Shown: positions 20,701 to 31,047, counted from the stretch's first letter. The stretch is DNA of 64,000 bases from Bacteroidales bacterium (GCA_028277395.1 JANQGJ010000034.1:1-64000), one strand, 5' to 3'. Numbers and translations are program-made. Notes: a model not told the origin generated them from the letters alone.

Positions 20701-22070
20701 ATCAGATTGTTATCGGACGTTCTGCGGAGATGAAACTTTTAGATCCTAAAACAGGTGTTATATTAGCTTCAGGAAACATACCTTATGCAGCTAATCTTTA
20801 TTCTAAAAATGGATCAAAAGTTAAAAAAGGTGATATTATAGCAGACTGGGATCCATACAATGCAGTTATTCTGTCTGAAGTAGCAGGTAGCGTTGCTTTC
20901 GACAATATTGTTGAAGGTGTAAGCTATAGAGTTGAGTCTGATGAACAAACAGGTTATTTTGAAAAAGTTATTGTTGATTCAAGAATTAAAAATCAAAATC
21001 CTGTAATAAAGATTATGACCAGGGATGGATCTGTAGCTATATCTTATGACCTTCCTGTAGGATCACACATTCTTGTTGATGAAGGAAAGAGTATTAAAGC
21101 TGGTGAAATTCTTGTTAAAATACCTCGTGCATTTGGTAAATCAGGAGATATCACCGGAGGTTTGCCACGTGTAACCGAGTTATTTGAGGCTAGAAATCCT
21201 TCAGAACCGGCTGTTGTGAGTGAAATTGATGGTGTAGTGAGTTTCGGGCCAAAATTGAAACGCGGTAACCGTGAGGTTATTATCACATCAAAAACAGGTG
21301 AAGAGAAGAAATATCTTATCTCTACAGCTAAACAAATTCTGGCACAAAAGAATGACTTTGTTAAAGCTGGTACATCATTGTCTGATGGAGTTATGACTCC
21401 GGCTGATATTCTGGCTATTAAAGGACCGGTTAAAGTACAGGAATATATAGTTAACGAGATTCAGGAAGTATATAGGTTACAGGGTGTTAAAATTAATGAT
21501 AAGCACTTTGAAACAATAGTACGTCAAATGATGCGTAAAGTTCAGGTAGCTGACTCCGGAGATACAAGATTCCTTGAAGGAGAGCTTGTTAACCGAGTTG
21601 ACTTCCAGGAAGTAAATGATGAAATCTTTGGAATGAAGGTTGTTGTTGATCCTGGTGATTCTGAGATATTTGTTCAGGGACAGATAGTTAGTGCCAGAAA
21701 GTTACGTGATGAAAATTCTACATTGAAGAGGAAGGATAAACAGCTTGTTGAGTCCAGAGATGCTCAACCTGCCACTGCGCGTCAGGTGCTTCAAGGAATA
21801 ACAAGAGCATCACTCCAGACAAATAGTTTTATTTCTGCTGCATCATTCCAGGAAACTACTAAGGTACTTACATTGGCTTCAATTTCAGCAAAATCTGATG
21901 ATTTACTTGGATTGAAAGAAAATGTAATTGTTGGTCATAAAATACCTGCAGGTACCGGTTTACGTGAATACGAAGACATTATTGTTGGTTCAAGAGAAGA
22001 GTACGAGGCTGTTATGGAACAGTCGGAAGTAGTTGAAGAAGCTGAGCCAAATGATAGTGTATCAGAATAA
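17754..22070 (+). CDS. rpoC: DNA-directed RNA polymerase subunit beta'
   Basis: 1438 residues. N-terminal zinc-binding region ([20 protein letters not shown]), the catalytic Mg2+ loop [12 protein letters not shown] with Asp474, Asp476 and Asp478, the second zinc site ([13 protein letters not shown]) and the bridge helix/trigger loop area ([25 protein letters not shown]). Ends in an acidic tail ([11 protein letters not shown]). Last gene of the tRNA-Trp-secE to rpoC block; a terminator follows 8 bp downstream. Confidence 0.98.
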   Translation: MAFRIDSKIPSNFNKITISLASPESILDRSHGEVLKPETINYRTYKPERDGLFCERIFGPVKDYECHCGKYKRIRYKGIVCDRCGVEVTEKKVRRERMGHIQLVVPVVHIWFFRSLPNKIGAMLGLQTKKLEMIIYYERYAVIQPGIKAADGINYLDFLTEEEYFDIIEALPPENQYLDDDDPDKFIAKMGAEAVHDLLQRLDLDKESYTLRHKANTETSQQRKADALKRLQVFEAFRDARKRAENRPEWMIVKIVPVIPPELRPLVPLDGGRFATSDLNDLYRRVIIRNNRLKRLIEIKAPDVIMRNEKRMLQEAVDSLIDNSRKSSAVKTDSNRPLKSLSDSLKGKRGRFRQNLLGKRVDYSGRSVIVVGPDLKLNECGFPKGMAAELFKPFIIRKLLERGIVKTVKSAKKIVERKDAVVWDILENILKGHPILLNRAPTLHRLGIQAFQPKLIEGKAIQLHPLVCTAFNADFDGDQMAVHVPLGNAAVLEAQILMLASHNILNPANGAPITVPSQDMVLGLYYITKARKSTPDHPVKGEGMKFYSPEEVSIAYGEKAVDLHAIINVKVDVKENGVLVNKLIETTVGRVMFNQFVPKEYGFINELLTKKALRDIIGEILKETSTDVTAQFLDDIKNLGFNMAFKGGLSFNLGNVTIPEEKKDLVANANDEVEEVLGNYNMGFITNNERYNQIIDIWTHANSRLTNTLMKQLSNDDQGFNPVYMMLDSGARGSKEQIRQLSGMRGLMAKPQKSGAKGGEIIENPILSNFKEGLSVLEYFISTHGARKGLADTALKTADAGYLTRRLVDVAQDVVINEEDCGTLRGLTIKALKKNEEVVETLYDRILGRVTLHDVYNQLTNELVIEAGHEITEEVAKTIENSPIESVEIRSVLTCESKRGVCARCYGRNLASGRMVQKGEAVGVIAAQSIGEPGTQLTLRTFHQGGTASNIAATSKIEVQYDGILEIDELRSVDYENSEGRKYQIVIGRSAEMKLLDPKTGVILASGNIPYAANLYSKNGSKVKKGDIIADWDPYNAVILSEVAGSVAFDNIVEGVSYRVESDEQTGYFEKVIVDSRIKNQNPVIKIMTRDGSVAISYDLPVGSHILVDEGKSIKAGEILVKIPRAFGKSGDITGGLPRVTELFEARNPSEPAVVSEIDGVVSFGPKLKRGNREVIITSKTGEEKKYLISTAKQILAQKNDFVKAGTSLSDGVMTPADILAIKGPVKVQEYIVNEIQEVYRLQGVKINDKHFETIVRQMMRKVQVADSGDTRFLEGELVNRVDFQEVNDEIFGMKVVVDPGDSEIFVQGQIVSARKLRDENSTLKRKDKQLVESRDAQPATARQVLQGITRASLQTNSFISAASFQETTKVLTLASISAKSDDLLGLKENVIVGHKIPAGTGLREYEDIIVGSREEYEAVMEQSEVVEEAEPNDSVSE

Positions 22071-22078
22071 AAATTATG

Positions 22079-22113
22079 AAGAGACTGTCTCACAAGGATG
22101 GTCTCTTTTTTTT
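22079..22113 (+). terminator. Rho-independent terminator after rpoC
   Basis: Stem AAGAGACT (22079-22086) / GGTCTCTT (about 22100-22107) with a 13-base loop and a T-run to 22113. Confidence 0.7.
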
Positions 22114-22196
22114 GCCTTTGAAAAAAGACAATACTCCATTCATTCAATATGTTTATAATATAAATCTGGTATTAATAAAATATCATTTCAGAGTAG

Positions 22197-22228
22197 TTGT
22201 TTCGATTACCTGAGAATCATTATATTTG
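22197..22228 (+). promoter_or_regulatory. Promoter of the DUF3467 gene
   Basis: TTG at 22197-22199, 21-bp spacer, TATATTTG at 22221-22228; leader of about 100 nt to the ATG at 22334. Confidence 0.45.
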
Positions 22229-22333
22229 CTCTTGTTGTAAACTTGCATAAAATTCATGTTTTTGTATTATTGACGTATTGCAGGATTATAAAATAATTGG
22301 AAAAATCAACTTGTTATAAAAAAGTAAAAAAGT

Positions 22334-22645
22334 ATGGACGAAAAGAAAAATAATAAGATCAATATTGATCTGTCTGAAGAAATAGCTGAAGGAAATTATT
22401 CTAATCTTGCAATTATAACACACTCACACTCAGAATTTATAATTGATTTTGTTAAAATGATGCCCGGTATACCAAAAGCAAAAGTAAAATCAAGGATAAT
22501 TTTAACACCTGAACATGCAAAAAGGCTTACAAAAGCTTTAACAGATAATATCAGAAAATTTGAGTCTATGCATGGTCCAATAAAAGAAAGTAAGGATGGG
22601 GGAATACCTCCATTTACTATGGGAGGACCAACAGCTGAAGCATAG
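22334..22645 (+). CDS. DUF3467 domain-containing protein
   Basis: 103 residues. The single domain shows the family pattern: IAEGNYSNLAIITHSHSEFIIDFVKMMPG and ILTPEHAKRLTKALTDNI. A Pro/Gly-rich tail (GGIPPFTMGGP) ends the protein. DUF3467 proteins are small cytosolic proteins, widely conserved next to rpoC in Bacteroidota, with no established function. It converges on the NUDIX gene with only 8 bp between them. Confidence 0.9.
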   Translation: MDEKKNNKINIDLSEEIAEGNYSNLAIITHSHSEFIIDFVKMMPGIPKAKVKSRIILTPEHAKRLTKALTDNIRKFESMHGPIKESKDGGIPPFTMGGPTAEA

Positions 22646-22653
22646 GCTGCTAA

Positions 22654-23328
22654 TTATGGCTTACTATCCGGATTCAGAATATCTATCAGCTCTGAAACTA
22701 TCATTGCAGTTGCGCCCCATATTATCTCATTATCAATAACGAAACATGGTACAATAACACTTTGTCCGCTGTTATGATCAATGGATCGTGTAGTTCTAGT
22801 TTTTTTGTTAATCAGAGTTTCAATTTTTACTTCTATTAACCTGTCAACTTCCTGATTAATCCTGAAAGACGGAGTATTATTAGTTGTTCCAATAAACGGA
22901 TATACATCAAAATTACTTGGTGGTATATACAAACTGGATAGCTGTCCAAGTATCTTAACGGAATTAGTATTTATACCAATTTCTTCATTGGCTTCACGAA
23001 GAGCAGTCGCCACAATGGAGGTGTCAGCATTTTCATGTTTTCCACCTGGAAACGATATCTGTTTACTATGTACTGAGTTATCCGGTGCTCGTTTAATAAA
23101 TGCAATATAATAGCTGTCTTTTTTTGGATAAAACAAAATTAGTACGGCACTCTTCCTGGGAGGTGCAAGTTTTTTCCCATGATGTATGGCAGATGTTTCC
23201 CTTTTTAAGATCTCAGTGTTTCTTGTGGAAGGAGCCATCTTCATCTGTGATTCTAAACCAGGTAATTCAATATGGTCAGAAGAAAAGAAAACTTCAAGAT
23301 TCCTTATTAATCCGTGAGGAGAGTACAT
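22654..23328 (-). CDS. NUDIX hydrolase, CoA pyrophosphatase type
   Basis: 224 residues on the minus strand. The Nudix box is intact: GGKHENADTS then REANEEIG, with Glu residues in place for Mg2+ binding. The preceding segment FIKRAPDNSVHSKQISFPGG matches the UPF0035 motif (R-x3/4-S-x-x-x-x-x-FPGG) that marks CoA diphosphatases such as NudL, which split CoA or its acyl derivatives into phosphopantetheine and 3',5'-ADP. Substrate assignment rests on that motif only. Confidence 0.85.
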   Translation of the reverse strand: MYSPHGLIRNLEVFFSSDHIELPGLESQMKMAPSTRNTEILKRETSAIHHGKKLAPPRKSAVLILFYPKKDSYYIAFIKRAPDNSVHSKQISFPGGKHENADTSIVATALREANEEIGINTNSVKILGQLSSLYIPPSNFDVYPFIGTTNNTPSFRINQEVDRLIEVKIETLINKKTRTTRSIDHNSGQSVIVPCFVIDNEIIWGATAMIVSELIDILNPDSKP

Positions 23329-23419
23329 GTTAAGCTTTGAAGGTCTACCTTAAAAAATTAGAATTGATTTATCAATGAAGAATACAAATTGTCAGGTTAT
23401 TTTGTAAAGTAATCACTAA

Positions 23420-24052
23420 CTATTTTCCAAGTGAAAAAACAAGTCCACCGTTGAAATCACCCTGAACAATAGTAGTATATGAATTAAGCGTTAATCCGCC
23501 ACCTGATCCACCTGATCCAATACCATAATAACCGCCGATACCACCGAAAATCATTGGGAGCATTAACCGACCTCTTACAATTATTCCAACTCTCTCACTA
23601 ATCCAGTATTTGGCTCCAAGACCAAGAACAATTGAAAACCTCCATACATTACTTAGTTCATTTTTCGGACTAAAAACAGTTGTACCCAGGGAGAAAGAGC
23701 CAAAAGGTTTGAAGTTTTCATCTCCACCTAAAGTTTTCATTGCACCGATCTGAATATAATTAACACTTGCTTTAAAGTCGGCATCTTTATAATCAGGATA
23801 GTTTAGACTTGCTCTGAACTGTACATCCGTATCCATTCTGGTGTAGTTAATTTCAAGATCAGTATCCCAGCTTACATCCGGTACTATTAGCGATACACCG
23901 TAATTTACGTTGTCTTTGATTTTTAGCTCACCCTGATAATAGTTTACTCTTCCTCCAAACATGTATCCTGCTGCAGGTGCAATTTCAATCTGACCAATTC
24001 CAAATAATGGCAACAATAGTAATATTGATATAATTGTTTTGATTTTTTTCAT
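23420..24052 (-). CDS. Small outer-membrane beta-barrel protein, function unknown
   Basis: 210 residues on the minus strand. Signal peptide (MKKIKTIISILLLLPLFGIGQ), then amphipathic strands alternating with short turns, a Gly-rich loop (GIGGYYGIGSGGSGGGL) and a C-terminal barrel-like strand GGLVFSLGK. It resembles the loosely defined porin-like or OmpW/opacity-type 8-strand barrel proteins of Bacteroidota but I cannot place it in a named family. It is separated by ~90 bp from the NUDIX gene and has its own possible promoter. Confidence 0.75.
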   Translation of the reverse strand: MKKIKTIISILLLLPLFGIGQIEIAPAAGYMFGGRVNYYQGELKIKDNVNYGVSLIVPDVSWDTDLEINYTRMDTDVQFRASLNYPDYKDADFKASVNYIQIGAMKTLGGDENFKPFGSFSLGTTVFSPKNELSNVWRFSIVLGLGAKYWISERVGIIVRGRLMLPMIFGGIGGYYGIGSGGSGGGLTLNSYTTIVQGDFNGGLVFSLGK

Positions 24053-24080
24053 ATAGTTACTTTTTTGTTAATGTTAATTA

Positions 24081-24108
24081 CAAAATTACGATATATATTT
24101 TAAAACAA
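24081..24108 (-). promoter_or_regulatory. Possible promoter of the outer-membrane barrel gene
   Basis: On the minus strand TAATTTTG (complement of 24081-24088) matches the -7 consensus, and TTG (complement of 24106-24108) lies 17 bp upstream, slightly short of the usual spacing. Confidence 0.35.
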
Positions 24109-24339
24109 CCATTGAGAACTAGATCCATAATTTACGAATTAGAAAATCATGTTTCATGGAATGTTGTAATGTTCTATTGTAAATGAAAATCCTAAATAGC
24201 ATTAAATCAGATTAATGACAGTTGATGTTCACGTCTTTATTGTTTATTTTTATTGTGTTTTATTAGTATTAAATTCATATGTTATTATTTTATTCACAAT
24301 AGTTTAACATATTAAAACTATCATTTTTTTAGTTTTGCC

Positions 24340-24369
24340 TTGTTTTTATCAAAACATTGAGTACTTTTG
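24340..24369 (+). promoter_or_regulatory. Promoter at the head of the polysaccharide locus
   Basis: TTG at 24340-24342, 19-bp spacer, TACTTTTG at 24362-24369, giving a leader of about 80 nt before the winged-helix gene. The 406-bp divergent region 24053-24458 holds this, the minus-strand promoter and no gene that I can see. Confidence 0.5.
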
Positions 24370-24458
24370 TTACTCAATATTGTGGGGATATGATTAATTA
24401 ACTAACCAAAACCAGATTTATTTAAAAATGAGTTATTGATATAATTATACTTTAAAAC

Positions 24459-24995
24459 ATGCTTGAAGCATTAATAACTTCTAAAACGCGATTAAAACTA
24501 TTACTGAAGTTTTTTCTAAACAGCAGTAATATTAGTTATTTGCGAGGTCTTGAGCCTGAGTTTGGTGAATCAACCAATGCTATCAGACAGGAGTTAAATC
24601 GTTTTGAAACTGCGAATTTATTAATAACTACAACAAAAGGAAATAAAAAGCTTTACCAGGCAAATACAAAACATCCCTTGTTTCCTGAAATCCATAAGTT
24701 ATTGCTTAAACATATCGGTATTGATAAAATTATTGAAAAAGTAATTGAAAACATAGGCGATTTAAAGGAGGTATATCTTGTTGGAGAATTAGCCAGAGGT
24801 CAGAATTCAAAGGTAATTGACTTTTGGTTTGTGGGAAATAATCTGGATAAAGGATATATACTTGGTCTTATTGAAAAAGCAGAAAAGCTTATTCAACGTA
24901 AGATAAGATATATTGAAATAGGATTAAATGAACTTTCAGATTTTATAGAAACCAAAAGTAACGATGAATTGTTGTTGCTTTGGAAATCTGAGTAG
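24459..24995 (+). CDS. Winged-helix protein with degenerate nucleotidyltransferase-like domain
   Basis: 178 residues. Residues ~1-75 form an ArsR-type winged helix (LITSKTRLKLLLKFFLN, then STNAIRQELNRFETANLL as recognition helix, and a KGNKKLYQAN wing). The second half resembles a minimal (MNT/polymerase-beta type) nucleotidyltransferase: VYLVGELARGQ (about 106-115) replaces the usual GSxARG, and only one Asp (D121) remains where two catalytic acidic residues are expected. It is therefore probably catalytically dead. It opens the polysaccharide locus with its own promoter, so a regulatory role is likely. There is no toxin-type partner beside it. Confidence 0.7.
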   Translation: MLEALITSKTRLKLLLKFFLNSSNISYLRGLEPEFGESTNAIRQELNRFETANLLITTTKGNKKLYQANTKHPLFPEIHKLLLKHIGIDKIIEKVIENIGDLKEVYLVGELARGQNSKVIDFWFVGNNLDKGYILGLIEKAEKLIQRKIRYIEIGLNELSDFIETKSNDELLLLWKSE

Positions 24996-25327
24996 TTTGT
25001 TAAGTGTTGGGTAGTTAGTTCGTTACAATTGTGTAATGGGACTTAGGAGGCGGAGCTGTACTAGGTGAATATGCAATTACGTGGAGTTATGTTTAAGTAA
25101 ATTTCAAACTGTGCGTACTACACAATAATAAATACTACAAAATAGTAAGGAAAGTTTCAATATGATTTGAATTAATTCTGATAGATAAACTCTTCGCAAC
25201 TTTACATGCTGTTATTAAATCCAGGATCAACTATTCAATTTGTGAAGAGTATTATAAAACGTAGAAAAGTTATAACAGTATTTAACAGCTTAACCACCAT
25301 TTTGAAATATTAATAAAAGATAACCAT
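24996..25327 (+). other. 332-bp intergenic region, no gene seen
   Basis: AT-rich stretch between the winged-helix gene and ugd. No ORF, tRNA, clear hairpin terminator or full TAnnTTTG promoter was found; a G-rich patch near 25040-25070 has no recognised role. It may hold an untranslated leader of the ugd operon. Confidence 0.4.
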
Positions 25328-26746
25328 ATGACCAAAATAACCAATATCTGTTGCATAGGTGCAGGATACGTAGGAGGGCCTACGATGGCAGTTATTGCTC
25401 AAAAGTGCCCTGAGATAACAGTAAATGTTGTTGATATTAATGAACAGCGAATTGCAGACTGGAATGATGAAAATATGGATAATCTTCCAATCTATGAACC
25501 AGGTCTTAAAGAAGTAGTTGAAGAAGCTCGGGGCCGTAATCTTTTCTTCTCAACAGAAATCGATAAATGCATTGATGAAGCACAGATGATTTTTATTTCT
25601 GTTAATACACCTACTAAAACATATGGTAAAGGTAAGGGAATGGCTGCCGATCTTAAATACATTGAACTTTGTACACGTCAGATTGCAAGAGTGTCTAAAG
25701 ATGATAAGATAGTTATTGAGAAATCTACCTTGCCAGTTCGTACGGCACAAGTAGTTAGATCCATATTGGATAATATCGGAAGTGATGTGAATTTTCATAT
25801 TCTTTCAAATCCTGAATTCCTGGCAGAAGGTACAGCAATTGATGACCTTCATAATGCCGATCGCATGCTAATCGGTGGTGATACATCAACAGATGAAGGA
25901 AGAGCTGCAATGGAGGCACTTGTTGATGTATATGCTCATTGGTTACCAAAAGACAGATTACTTAAAACCAATGTATGGTCGTCAGAGCTTAGTAAGCTTA
26001 CTGCCAATGCATTCCTCGCTCAGCGTATTTCTTCTATTAATGCATTATCTGCTCTTTGTGAAAAAACTGAAGCAGACATTGACGAAGTAGCAAGAGCCAT
26101 TGGTTCTGACAGCAGAATTGGACCTAAATTTCTAAAATCTTCTGTAGGATTTGGTGGTAGCTGCTTCCAAAAAGATATATTAAATCTGGTTTATATATGT
26201 CGTTCGCAGGGGTTACAGGAAGTAGCAGATTATTGGGAGCAAGTAATTATAATTAACGATTACCAGAAACGTCGTTTTGCTGAAAACATCATTAACAAAT
26301 TGTACAATACTGTTAGCGGTAAAAAGATCGCATTTATGGGATGGGCATTTAAAAAGGATACCAACGACACACGTGAAACAGCAGCAATGTATGTTGCAAG
26401 TCATTTACTTGACGATCGTGCTGAAATCCACGTTTACGACCCTAAGGTAAAACCAGAACAGGTATATAGCGATCTTATTTACCTTACTGAATCACAATAT
26501 CACGATATAACAGAAGAACAAATTCGAGAGCTAGTACATGTTCATTCCGACCCTTACGAAGCAGCCAACAACGCTCATGCAGTTGCAGTTCTTACAGAGT
26601 GGGATGAGTTTACAACTTATGACTGGAAGAAACTTTTTAAAGGTATGATTAAACCTGCGTTTATTTTTGATGGGAGGAATATACTTGACCATACCGAATT
26701 AAAAAACCTGGGCTGGAATGTATATGCAATAGGTAAAGGAAACTAA
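25328..26746 (+). CDS. ugd: UDP-glucose 6-dehydrogenase
   Basis: 472 residues, the animal-like long form. N-terminal Rossmann motif GAGYVGG (11-17), the catalytic Cys at about 279 in FGGSCFQKD, and the C-terminal NAD-domain [13 protein letters not shown]. Oxidises UDP-glucose to UDP-glucuronate in two NAD+-dependent steps. It is the first enzyme of the polysaccharide locus; the 4-epimerase two genes on would use its product. Codon use is like the housekeeping genes rather than the AT-rich centre of the locus. Confidence 0.95.
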   Translation: MTKITNICCIGAGYVGGPTMAVIAQKCPEITVNVVDINEQRIADWNDENMDNLPIYEPGLKEVVEEARGRNLFFSTEIDKCIDEAQMIFISVNTPTKTYGKGKGMAADLKYIELCTRQIARVSKDDKIVIEKSTLPVRTAQVVRSILDNIGSDVNFHILSNPEFLAEGTAIDDLHNADRMLIGGDTSTDEGRAAMEALVDVYAHWLPKDRLLKTNVWSSELSKLTANAFLAQRISSINALSALCEKTEADIDEVARAIGSDSRIGPKFLKSSVGFGGSCFQKDILNLVYICRSQGLQEVADYWEQVIIINDYQKRRFAENIINKLYNTVSGKKIAFMGWAFKKDTNDTRETAAMYVASHLLDDRAEIHVYDPKVKPEQVYSDLIYLTESQYHDITEEQIRELVHVHSDPYEAANNAHAVAVLTEWDEFTTYDWKKLFKGMIKPAFIFDGRNILDHTELKNLGWNVYAIGKGN

Positions 26747-26784
26747 TTACTAAGCGGCAAGGTGATTGATGACAATGAGACAAT

Positions 26785-27150
26785 GTGTTGGGAAAGATAA
26801 AAAGTCATAAGGATTTGGAGGTTTATAAACAGAGTATGAATTTAGTTACAGATGTTTATAAATTAACAAAGAAGCTTCCTAATGAAGAAAAGTTTGGACT
26901 TATTAGTCAAATGAGAAGAGCTGTTGTGTCGATAGTTTCAAACATTGCTGAAGGTTCTGCAAGAAAGAATGCAAAAGAATATATTCAGTTTCTTTACATG
27001 TCACTTGGCTCATTATCAGAACTTAAAACTCAAGTAGAAGTTTGCTGCAGGCTTAATTTTATTGATGAAAACACAGAGATGGAAAACGAAATACATTATA
27101 TTAATAGTATGTTATCCGGACTAATAACTTCACTAAAGAAAAAGGTTTAA
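26785..27150 (+). CDS. Four-helix bundle protein (S23/23S rRNA intervening-sequence family)
   Basis: 121 residues. Starts at GTG 26785 (or TTG 26788); no ATG precedes the conserved SHKDLEVYKQSMNL. The family core GLISQMRRAVVSIVSNIAEGSARKNAKEYIQFLYMSLGS is intact apart from small changes. These small alpha-helical proteins are known from intervening sequences of 23S rRNA but are often found alone in polysaccharide loci of Bacteroidota, with unknown function. A broken paralogue is found at 51897-53580. Confidence 0.85.
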   Translation: MLGKIKSHKDLEVYKQSMNLVTDVYKLTKKLPNEEKFGLISQMRRAVVSIVSNIAEGSARKNAKEYIQFLYMSLGSLSELKTQVEVCCRLNFIDENTEMENEIHYINSMLSGLITSLKKKV

Positions 27151-27255
27151 GTTAAGAATATAGATAATTTCATTTGCCAAAGCCCTTGTCTCTTTGTAAC
27201 CTTATCACTACAATAACAACATTAAATAACTTTGAACTAAATAGAATTAGAAAAA

Positions 27256-28287
27256 ATGAACCATACACCTCAAACAATGCTAGTTACAGGAACTGCTGGT
27301 TTTATAGGTTATCATCTGGCTAAAAGATTGTTAGAAAGAGGAGATACAGTAATTGGTATTGATAATATTAATGACTATTATGAAATCAATCTAAAGCTGG
27401 ATAGATTAGCAGATACCGGAATATCAAAGGAGTGTTTGGAATGGCATAAACCAATAGTAAGCGAAGTTTACTCAAAATACACCTTTGTTAGAATTAATCT
27501 TGAGGATCGTAATGAATTATTTCAATTGTTTAAAAATTATAAAGTTGATAAGGTATGTAATCTTGCTGCACAGGCAGGTGTTAGATTCAGTATTGAAAAC
27601 CCATATACATATATTGATAGCAATATAGTGGGATTTATCAATATACTGGAAGCATGCAGACACTATAAAATACAACATTTGGTATATGCCAGCTCTTCTA
27701 GTGTGTATGGTAATAGTTTAAAAATGCCATTGAGTACTAATGACAACGTTGACTATCCAATTAGTCTTTATGCTGCTACAAAAAGAAGTAATGAGTTAAT
27801 GTCTCATACATACAGCCACTTATTTGGAATACCAACAACCGGACTTAGGTTCTTTACAGTTTATGGACCATGGGGAAGGCCAGACATGGCATACTACTTA
27901 TTTACAAAAGCAATAGTAGAAGGCGAAACAATTAAAGTGTTTAATAATGGTGACCTTTCTAGAGATTTTACCTATATAAATGATATCATTGATGGAGTAA
28001 TTAATGTAATTGATAATCAAAATGAGAAATCAGAATTATATAAATTATACAATATTGGTAATTCAGAACCGGTTAAATTATTGGAATTTATTAGAACAAT
28101 AGAAAAAGAGCTTGGAACTATTGCGAAAAAAGAATATTTACCAATGCAGCCCGGAGATGTATATAAAACGTATGCCGATGTTGAGGGGTTAAAAGAAGAT
28201 TTTGATTATGAACCAAATACCAGTATTTCAGATGGATTAAATAAGTTTATTAACTGGTATAAAGAGTATTATAAATATAAGTGTTAA
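27256..28287 (+). CDS. NAD-dependent epimerase, UDP-glucuronate 4-epimerase type
   Basis: 343 residues, extended SDR. GTAGFIGYHLA (about 12-22) binds NAD; the catalytic YAATKRSNELM provides Tyr and Lys; GIDNINDYYE and LAAQAGVRFSIENPY are features of the CapI/UDP-GlcA epimerase branch, which interconverts UDP-glucuronate and UDP-galacturonate. Position just after ugd supports that substrate. Other UDP-hexose epimerases cannot be excluded. Confidence 0.88.
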   Translation: MNHTPQTMLVTGTAGFIGYHLAKRLLERGDTVIGIDNINDYYEINLKLDRLADTGISKECLEWHKPIVSEVYSKYTFVRINLEDRNELFQLFKNYKVDKVCNLAAQAGVRFSIENPYTYIDSNIVGFINILEACRHYKIQHLVYASSSSVYGNSLKMPLSTNDNVDYPISLYAATKRSNELMSHTYSHLFGIPTTGLRFFTVYGPWGRPDMAYYLFTKAIVEGETIKVFNNGDLSRDFTYINDIIDGVINVIDNQNEKSELYKLYNIGNSEPVKLLEFIRTIEKELGTIAKKEYLPMQPGDVYKTYADVEGLKEDFDYEPNTSISDGLNKFINWYKEYYKYKC

Positions 28288-28520
28288 AATGGAAAGAAAA
28301 TTGTATTACAATAGTTCAAAGTCGCGACTAAAACAACTTATTAGAAATTGTTCAAATGATCTGCTTGCACAGATTCAGTTAAAAGGCTCTAATATAGCTT
28401 AAAAATCAATTCAGATAATAATAATCTTCAATTACTAAATCCACTTTGGATATACATTAAATATATTAAACTATCTTCTGTTCAAATAAAGAGATAAAAA
28501 GTAAAACACAACATTAAACA

Positions 28521-29834
28521 ATGACTTACAAAGAACAAATTCTCAAAAAAATAAAGAATAATCAAGAAATTGTCGGAATTATTGGATTAGGCTATGTTGG
28601 ATTACCGTTAGCGGTAAACTTTGCAGAAGCAGGAATTCATGTAATTGGTTTTGAAAAAAGTCAAAAAAAGTCTGATTTAATAAATGAAGGAACTAACTAT
28701 ATTGGCGATATTCGTGATGCGGTTCTTAGAGAAGTTGTTGTTGACAAACTTACTCTTGAAGCAACTACTGATTTTTCAAGGATGAAAGAATGTGATGCAC
28801 TCATTATTGCTGTCCCAACACCACTTGACAAATTTCGTAAGCCAGATATGTCTTTTATTGAGTCTGCTTGTATCAATATAGGACAAAATATGAAATCTGG
28901 AACTTTTGTTAGTTTGGAGTCTACAACATACCCGACAACAACAGAAGATTTTATGCTTCCTATAATTGAGCGAGAAAGTCAATTGAAACAAGGAAAGGAC
29001 TTTTGGTTAGCTTATTCGCCTGAGCGAGTAGACCCGGGTAATAAGCAATTTCATACAAGAAATACTCCAAAAGTACTTGGTGCAATGAGTGAGGATGGTG
29101 TTGAAATTGGTGAAGCTTTATACCTTAAAGCTATTGACTATATACATAAAGTAAGCTCTCCAAGGGTAAGTGAGATGGTTAAAATACTTGAAAATACATA
29201 TAGATTGATTAATATCAGCCTTATAAATGAACTTGCATTACTAGCAGGTAAAATGGATATAAATATCTGGGAGGTAATTGAGGCTGCAAAAACAAAGCCT
29301 TTTGGTTTTCAGGCTTTCTATCCGGGACCCGGTATAGGAGGTCATTGTATTCCACTTGATCCCTTTTACCTTGAACATATTGCTAAGAAATATGATTTTG
29401 ACCTAAGTATGATACATGCTGCAGGACATATTAATATGAGAATGCCACATTATATGTATATTAAAATTGCAACAGCACTTAATAAACACCAGAAACCTAT
29501 TAATGGAAGTAAAGTTTTATTTCTAGGAGTTGCTTATAAACCTGATATTAATGATGAACGCGAATCACCCGCATTGGAAATAATGGATATTACTGCTTAT
29601 AAGAGTGGCGTGGTTAGCTATCATGATCCACATATACCAGAAGTTACAACCAATGAAGGACATAAATTTGTTTCAGAAGACTTGACCATCGAGGCCTTGA
29701 CGCAAGTGGACTGTGTTGTTCTAGCAACTAACCATAAGGCTTTTGATATTGAGTATATAAAACAACATGCAAAACTTATAGTTGATTTAAGAAATATGGT
29801 TGAGGAACAAAATGAAAATACTTTTAAATTATAG
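28521..29834 (+). CDS. Nucleotide-sugar 6-dehydrogenase, UDP-GlcNAc dehydrogenase (WbpA/TviB) type
   Basis: 437 residues. GLGYVGLPLAV (about 22-32) is the NAD-binding motif; catalytic Cys276 lies in GPGIGGHCIPLDP; FLGVAYKPDINDERESPA closes the C-terminal domain. The VGLPLA and GGHCIPLDP signatures place it with WbpA/TviB/WecC enzymes that act on UDP-N-acetylhexosamines, unlike Ugd at 25328. The likely product is UDP-N-acetylglucosaminuronate. The 233 bp before it hold no convincing gene. Confidence 0.88.
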   Translation: MTYKEQILKKIKNNQEIVGIIGLGYVGLPLAVNFAEAGIHVIGFEKSQKKSDLINEGTNYIGDIRDAVLREVVVDKLTLEATTDFSRMKECDALIIAVPTPLDKFRKPDMSFIESACINIGQNMKSGTFVSLESTTYPTTTEDFMLPIIERESQLKQGKDFWLAYSPERVDPGNKQFHTRNTPKVLGAMSEDGVEIGEALYLKAIDYIHKVSSPRVSEMVKILENTYRLINISLINELALLAGKMDINIWEVIEAAKTKPFGFQAFYPGPGIGGHCIPLDPFYLEHIAKKYDFDLSMIHAAGHINMRMPHYMYIKIATALNKHQKPINGSKVLFLGVAYKPDINDERESPALEIMDITAYKSGVVSYHDPHIPEVTTNEGHKFVSEDLTIEALTQVDCVVLATNHKAFDIEYIKQHAKLIVDLRNMVEEQNENTFKL

Positions 29835-29859
29835 CTAATAGCAAATATTTGCTAAAATA

Positions 29860-31047
29860 ATGAATATGTTAAAATTAATAGGAAGGCAAAAAGAGCTATT
29901 TATTGATGATATGTCGAAATATCAATATGAATTAGAAGAAATTGTCAATTCTTCCCAATTTCTTGTTATTGGTGGTGCCGGTTCAATTGGTCAGGCTGTT
30001 GTTAAGGAGATTTTTCAGCGTAATCCTAAAAAACTTCATATTGTTGATATTAGTGAAAACAATCTTGTTGAACTTGTCAGAGATCTCAGAAGTTCATTTG
30101 GTTATATAGATGGTGATTTTAAGACTTTTGCACTTGATGTAGGATCTTATGAGTATGATGCATTTTGGGAGAATGATGGTGATTATGATTATGTTCTTAA
30201 TTTATCAGCACTTAAACATGTTCGTAGTGAAAAAGACCCTTATACATTAATGAGGATGATTGATGTAAATATTTTCAATACAGATAAAACCGTCCAGCAA
30301 TCCATAGAGAAAGGTGTGAAGAAATATTTTTGCGTTTCAACTGATAAGGCTGCAAATCCCGTAAATATGATGGGAGCATCGAAACGTATTATGGAAATGT
30401 TTGTTCACAGAAGAAGCGAGCAAATTAATGTGTCCCTGGCTCGATTTGCTAATGTTGCATTTTCAGATGGTTCATTATTACATGGGTTTAATAAACGACT
30501 GAAAAAAAAACAACCAATTGTTGCACCAAATGATATAAGAAGGTATTTCGTGATCCCAAAAGAATCGGGTGAATTATGTTTGATGTCATGCATACTTGGT
30601 GAGAACAGGGACATTTTTTTTCCAAAATTAGGCGCAGACTTAAACCTGATTACTTTTTCAAGTATTGCAGAAAACTACTTAAAAGAAAAGAATATAGAAC
30701 CATACATTTGCAAAACTGAAGATGAAGCGAGAGATTTTGCTAAGAATAATACAGATAGTAACAAACATGCATGCTTGTTTATTAAAAGCGATACAACAGG
30801 AGAAAAAGATTTTGAAGAGTTTTTTACAAGTTCTGAAGTATTGGATATGGCAAGGTTCGAAAATATTGGTGTAATTAAAAATGAAATATCTTACGATGAA
30901 GATAAACTGAAATATTTCGAGCAGAGAATATTAGAATTAGAGCAAAGAAAGAAGTGGACTAAGCAAGATATTGTTGATTTATTTTTTAAAATGATCCCTG
31001 ACTTTGGTCATAAAGAAACCGGAAAATACTTAGATCAAAAAATGTAA
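29860..31047 (+). CDS. Soluble UDP-GlcNAc 4,6-dehydratase of the retaining type (LegB-like)
   Basis: 395 residues, no membrane segments. GGAGSIG at 38-44 binds NAD; STDKAANPVNMMGASKR at 160-176 is the active site. Met171 stands where SDR enzymes have Tyr (M-G-A-S-K175), which is the mark of PglF/CapD-type C5-retaining dehydratases, as opposed to PseB which keeps Tyr. The product would be the 4-keto-6-deoxy UDP-GlcNAc used for bacillosamine or legionaminic acid. It opens a run of twelve nearly overlapping genes ending with a CBS-guanylyltransferase. GDP-linked substrate cannot be ruled out because that guanylyltransferase is present. Confidence 0.82.
   Translation: MNMLKLIGRQKELFIDDMSKYQYELEEIVNSSQFLVIGGAGSIGQAVVKEIFQRNPKKLHIVDISENNLVELVRDLRSSFGYIDGDFKTFALDVGSYEYDAFWENDGDYDYVLNLSALKHVRSEKDPYTLMRMIDVNIFNTDKTVQQSIEKGVKKYFCVSTDKAANPVNMMGASKRIMEMFVHRRSEQINVSLARFANVAFSDGSLLHGFNKRLKKKQPIVAPNDIRRYFVIPKESGELCLMSCILGENRDIFFPKLGADLNLITFSSIAENYLKEKNIEPYICKTEDEARDFAKNNTDSNKHACLFIKSDTTGEKDFEEFFTSSEVLDMARFENIGVIKNEISYDEDKLKYFEQRILELEQRKKWTKQDIVDLFFKMIPDFGHKETGKYLDQKM

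Noticed and set aside
28289-28396. A 35-codon ORF (start MERKLYYNSS) between the epimerase and the UDP-GlcNAc dehydrogenase
   Set aside because: Too short, no recognisable family and no promoter or ribosome-binding evidence; chance ORF in AT-rich DNA.
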